DNA from: Cristatella mucedo
Lineage: Eukaryota > Bryozoa > Phylactolaemata > Cristatellidae
DNA: 64,000 bases
Direction of reading: 5' to 3'
Assembly: GCA_009760855.2 (NCBI GenBank)
Contig: WPIO01000214.1
Location: 17,001 to 81,000, forward strand
Below, piece after piece: positions 60,057-64,000 of the stretch (the first letter of the stretch is position 1; the number at the start of each line of letters is the position of its first letter). Below the pieces are notes generated by a model. It made no database searches. It saw nothing but the letters and a program-made list of their open reading frames with translations, and was not told where the DNA came from. Position numbers and translations under genes: made by a program.

Positions 60057-60446
60057 AGTGGCCGCATCGCCAGAGCACGCCTGCACCCATCCAGGTGCAT
60101 AACTCGGCGAGACCGGTCAGACCCCGGCCTAGCCGGTGACCCTTATCACATTACAGCCGTCCTGTCCCAGCCAACCGAACCTAGCCTGGGTACAGCAAAA
60201 ATTGTCCACGGCATTCACGCACTTTTGAAGCGTTTCTGTCTTGCATTGTACCTTAATGGATAAAATAGTAGCAGTTTCATGTAAGAGTAGCTTACACTGT
60301 CTCGCACAAAATCTGAAATATTTTAAATGCTCAACCTTTCCAACTGGGGTTTATTATTTCAGCTTACTGGAACAGGCGCCTGACAGTAGTATTGCATTGC
60401 ATCTGAAAATGATCCAATAAACTCTGAATGATTTGTGTACGATGAT

Positions 60447-60879
60447 ATTATGCAATACGATGCAATATTACACCAGCCTAGGCTTATTTAGGATGTTATT
60501 GCAGTCCTGATGGATAATTTTACGTGGTAAAACATGGAAAATCAACTAGGTGAAATATCCTCAAAACGAGAGCCAACGAAAAATTGCTATGGTTATATTC
60601 TTGTTCAGCACTCCTGGATTCTACAGATCGGGTCTTTTTTTTTTAGGTCAGTAACGACTCCAACATTGGTAGGTGGAATTAGAGCCAATTAGCTGCATTC
60701 ACAATCCACCGACTCTTAAAGCGTGTAAGCTAGCCGGTACGAGCAAAGCAAAGAAGAGAGCAAAGCACGAGCCATTACATTGTAACATTGAAGCTTAGTA
60801 AGTTCGAATTATGCAATACGAATTATGCAATACGAATTATGCAATACGAATTATGCAATACGATGCAATATTACACCAG
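60447..60879. repeat. 30-bp direct repeat, 403 bp apart, with ACGAATTATGCAAT tandem units
   Basis: The same 30 bases (ATTATGCAATACGATGCAAT and on to CACCAG) occur at 60447-60476 and 60850-60879. The second copy is preceded by three to four tandem ACGAATTATGCAAT units (60806-60855). Confidence 0.9.
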
Positions 60880-60893
60880 TTCGACTTTGATGG

Positions 60894-60896
<3 letters not shown>

Positions 60897-60980
<84 letters not shown>
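60897..60980. repeat. (CT)n microsatellite
   Basis: About 83 bases of pure CT. Confidence 0.97.
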
Positions 60981-60984
<4 letters not shown>

Positions 60985-60999
60985 CTGACAGTCCGTCTG

Positions 61000-61990
61000 G
61001 AGCGCCACTCCGCACGCTTAGGCATTACTCGCACAAGCTCGCCAAACTGGCTCAGGACCCAACTCGGCGAGAGATGTCGGAATTTTGATGCGACAGCCTC
61101 GTCATCAGCGGTCATGTAGACTGAGCCCGTCAAGGTATGAGGTACTTCAGGGCTCAGGCCCTAGGTTCCCCCTTATTTTCACTCTTTATAATCTCCTCTC
61201 TGGCAGACCTCGTCGCCAAACATAATCTCGGCTTTCATTTCTACGCCGATGACACCCAGTTCTACTTATCTTTTGGTCCTACCAAGCCTTCCTCGTTCCT
61301 TGTCCGACTCGGCTAAATTCCAGTATGTTTATGCATCGTCGACGACGTTGGCCTTTGGATGCTAAACAAGTGACTTCCAGATGCTAAACGATGATGAGAC
61401 CAATCTAATAGCTATTGGAAACCGTGTGCCGCAAACAAATGCTGGAAGGCCTGACCCTCAAGATTGGTTCAGCTAGCATCGCTCTTGTGACGTCGGTGAG
61501 AAATCTAGGCATCCTGTTAGTCCAAAACAACTCGTCATCATGTGACCGCATCTTGTCCTCGCAGCCAAGTCGGCGCATTTTCAGCTGAGGAGCATTTCCT
61601 AAATCAGAGCTTGCACAGATAAGGTTACGACAGCCAAAATAATTCGCGCGCCTTTGACGTCGCGTCTATATTACTACATTTCTATTTATTCAAGACTTTC
61701 GGCCTGAGCCCTCGCTCGTCTGTGGCTGGTGGCAAAACTCAGCGGTTCGTCCGGTCTGTCGTCTAAGGCGTAGTTTCCGCATCACCCGACTGCCGTCTGA
61801 GATTCGCTGGCTCTAATAAAGCATACAATCGATTTATTAAAATCCTCAATCTAGCTCACAGCTCACTTAAATCGCTTGCAGTGGCCTTGCTTGACCTTGA
61901 CCTTGCATGCACGAAAAGACAAACTCGCTGCCGGCTACCGTCACTATCTGTAATGACCTAGCATATTTTAAGTCTAAGCTCCTAAGACGC
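61000..61990 (+). mobile_element. LINE family A, heavily decayed RT copy
   Basis: LERHSARLGITRTSS at about 61000 parallels LEHLSPRLGITGTAL. TCGGCTTTCATTTCTACGCC followed by GATGACACCCAGTT (about 61227) is RT motif C (GFHFYADDTQ). AGATGCTAAACGATGATGAG matches LKLNDDKT. Later parts match the SVVSVAVATS and C-terminal regions weakly. Stops are frequent. It converges tail-to-tail with the next LINE copy. Confidence 0.65.
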
Positions 61991-62034
61991 ACCCGTTCCA
62001 GTCAGCTTTTCCTTGGAACTTCGGCGTGTTTCAA

Positions 62035-64000
62035 TAATGATAATAATAATTCATTTGACATAGCACCGTCAATCTCTTTCTAGGCACTCCACATTTGCTG
62101 CAAAAAAGCACGATCGAATGGTTAGTGGTAGCATGCTCAATAAACAACAAGAATAACATGGTTAGGGGTGACGTGCTCAGGGTCAGCATTCAAGTATAGT
62201 TAGTGGCAGAATGCACAGTGTCAGCAACCCTAAGCATATAAAGGTTGAATCACTGGGATCCTCTAAATGCTATGACAGATAGATGGGTTTTTAGTTTTTT
62301 TTTTAAATGCCGTCATGAGATGTCGTGACCCAAGTCGGAAATAAGTTCCGGGCTTTGGGAGCATACGAACTAAGAGCACGGTCTCTAAAGGATTTCAGGT
62401 TTGTACGAGGTGTAGGTAAACGATTAGATTCTTCCGAAAAGCGCGATACGATGCTTTGCCTGGAAGGGGAGTAGATCTGATAGATAGGCTGGTGCCAAAG
62501 AATGAAGAGACCGAAAAGTGAGTGACAGAACCTTGAAGTCGATGCGTTGCTTGACTGGGAGGCAGTGCAGGTCGACGAGAAGTGGTATGATGTGGCAACT
62601 GAAACGCTCACGACAGACAAGCCTAGCTGAAGAGTTTTGCACCAGCTGCAAGCGCCTGATTTCACAGGCCGGTAGACCAGCAAGCAGTGAGCTATAGAAG
62701 TCAAGACGGGATGTCACAAATGCATGGACCAACTTAGATGTGGTATCCCTGCCTAAAAATGCCTGAATGTAAGCAATCTTGTGAAGTTGAAAGTAGGCAG
62801 ACTTGACTGTGGAGCTGATGTGGTCGTCAAATGAAAGGTCACTTTGGAAAATGACACATGGATTTCGTGCAGATTCAAAAGGATACATGCTGGAAGAGCC
62901 GATAGTGAGCACTAACCTTTCCGATTTCTGAATCGCACTTAATTTTCCCATAACCAGTAACTTATCTTTATTATCAGACAAGTTAAGGAAGTTTGCTGCC
63001 ATCCATTTGCTAATGTCATCCATACATACAGCAAGAGAGTTGAGAAATGTCGACGTGTTGGAGCGCTGGGAGGAATCAAAGTAAATGTACAACTGAGTGT
63101 CATCTGCATAGAAGTGAAAGCCTAGAATGAGCCTGGCAATCACACCGGCTAGAGGGATATATATATATATATATATATACCATGAAATTATAATTAGAAT
63201 TATTTATAATTAGAATTATCATTAATAATTAGAATTATAAACCGTGAAAAGAATAGGACCACGAGCAGACCCCTCAGGTGCCCCATATTTCAGAGGTTCC
63301 TCGGGTGATCTTTGTCCATTCACATCAATACTCTGGAGTCTTCCACTGAGAAAGGACCTGCACTATTCCAATGCAGTGCAGTGCCAGTGATGCCCAGGCG
63401 AGATGAGAGGCGCTCAAGAAGGTCTTGGTGATCGATAGTATCAAAAGCTGCCGAAAGATTGATCAAAACAAGCAGAGAGAATCTACCTATGTCTGCATTC
63501 CTAAGACGCTCGGAATACACCCAAAGCAACGCCGACACTGTGTAATAATTAGCTCTAAAACCAGACTGGAACTTACTAGAAAGGTTGAAAGTTTTAATAT
63601 AAGAGTTCAACTGGTCTGCCACGACTCGTTCCAGTGTCATTGATAGGCACGGTAGAAGGGAGACTGTTCACAAGTTGCACAAGTTTTCTTTGCCTAATGT
63701 TGCTTTCTCGAGCAGTGGCATGACTACAGTCTTTTTGAAATGTCCAGGGACATGACCTGAGGTTTTTGACATATTTATGATGTTTGTTTCGCATGCAGCA
63801 GCAAATCAATGCATCGTAGAAGCAGGACATTTGGAATGGCGTTCAGAGGACTAGTTGTCTTCTTTGATTGGAATCTGAGCTTCAGAACGAGGTCATTAAT
63901 GGCCTCCTTAAATGTAGACATTGAGGTGCTGCATGGAATTGAGGGACATGATTCCAAGGGGAGTGCTGCCATCGTAGGGATGGACTCTCTGATCTTGTCT
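62035..64000 (-). mobile_element. LINE family A, long copy with RT, continuing past window end
   Basis: The tail module and ATT repeats start at about 62035. The frame 62424-63143 (239 codons) covers FHFYADDTQLYIYFDSSQRS, WMAANFLNLSDNKDKLLVMG and PLLVDLHCLPVKQRIDFKVL. A second frame, 63320-63640, covers SSKFQSGFRANYYTVSALLW and LVLINLSAAFDTIDHQDLLE (motif A). Between them (about 63150-63260) TA/ATTA-rich DNA interrupts the motif B region. Upstream, 63775-63972 matches the linker LRFQSKKTTSPLNAIPNVLL. The motif A line has INLSAAFD instead of LDLSAAFD, and there are frameshifts, so it is inactive. Confidence 0.87.
63157..63235. repeat. (TA)n and AATTATAATTAGAATTAT repeats inside LINE-A
   Basis: About 24 bases of TA followed by AATTAT/TAGAATTAT units, inserted in the RT motif B region of the LINE copy. 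Confidence 0.9.

Overview
This is nuclear DNA of an animal, most likely an invertebrate; the sequence does not place it further. Coding regions are split by GT-AG introns. One gene has the domain order of animal GRXCR proteins (conserved GTVRGV segment, glutaredoxin fold without CxxC, cysteine-rich tail). The repeats are L2/CR1-type LINEs, a tRNA-like SINE, a hAT transposon and very many GA/CT/CA/TA microsatellites. No prokaryotic operon, phage or CRISPR structure is present.

Layout. (1) About 3.1-24.3 kb, + strand: a gene of about 21 kb encoding a multi-pass membrane protein that resembles amino-acid/auxin-permease (Aa_trans) carriers. At least ten short exons are recognisable, and its introns are packed with LINE fragments and microsatellites. 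(2) 26.7-30.8 kb, - strand: a GRXCR1-like gene with four recognisable exons. (3) 34.6-38.2 kb, - strand: a complete four-exon nucleoside diphosphate kinase (NDPK) gene with a TATA box and a poly(A) signal. (4) 44.86-46.44 kb, - strand: a second complete four-exon NDPK gene with identical intron positions and phases, so the two are tandem paralogues. (5) 46.6-47.2 kb, - strand: the 3' end of an unrecognised gene just upstream of the second NDPK. (6) 47.3-64 kb: mostly transposon ground, with a decayed Gypsy-type LTR element, a nearly intact-ended hAT element (TIRs plus imperfect 8-bp duplication), a decayed copy of a repetitive cysteine-containing ORF, and several LINE copies.

Composition: about 26-44 kb is visibly G+C- and CpG-rich and nearly free of LINE ORFs. 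The flanks are A+T-richer and repeat-dense. The border cuts through the second NDPK gene, whose last exon is A+T-richer than the first three.

The two NDPKs supply nucleoside triphosphates from ATP. The GRXCR-like protein and the transporter have no evident functional link to them. I did not find a convincing new biological system. The most interesting items are the dispersed stand-alone LINE 3'-tail modules, the tRNA-like SINE, the telomere-like MITE candidate, the repetitive cysteine-containing ORF and the unidentified terminal exon at 47 kb. Splice sites were chosen by eye from GT/AG consensus, phase compatibility and remembered family similarity; no alignment was run.
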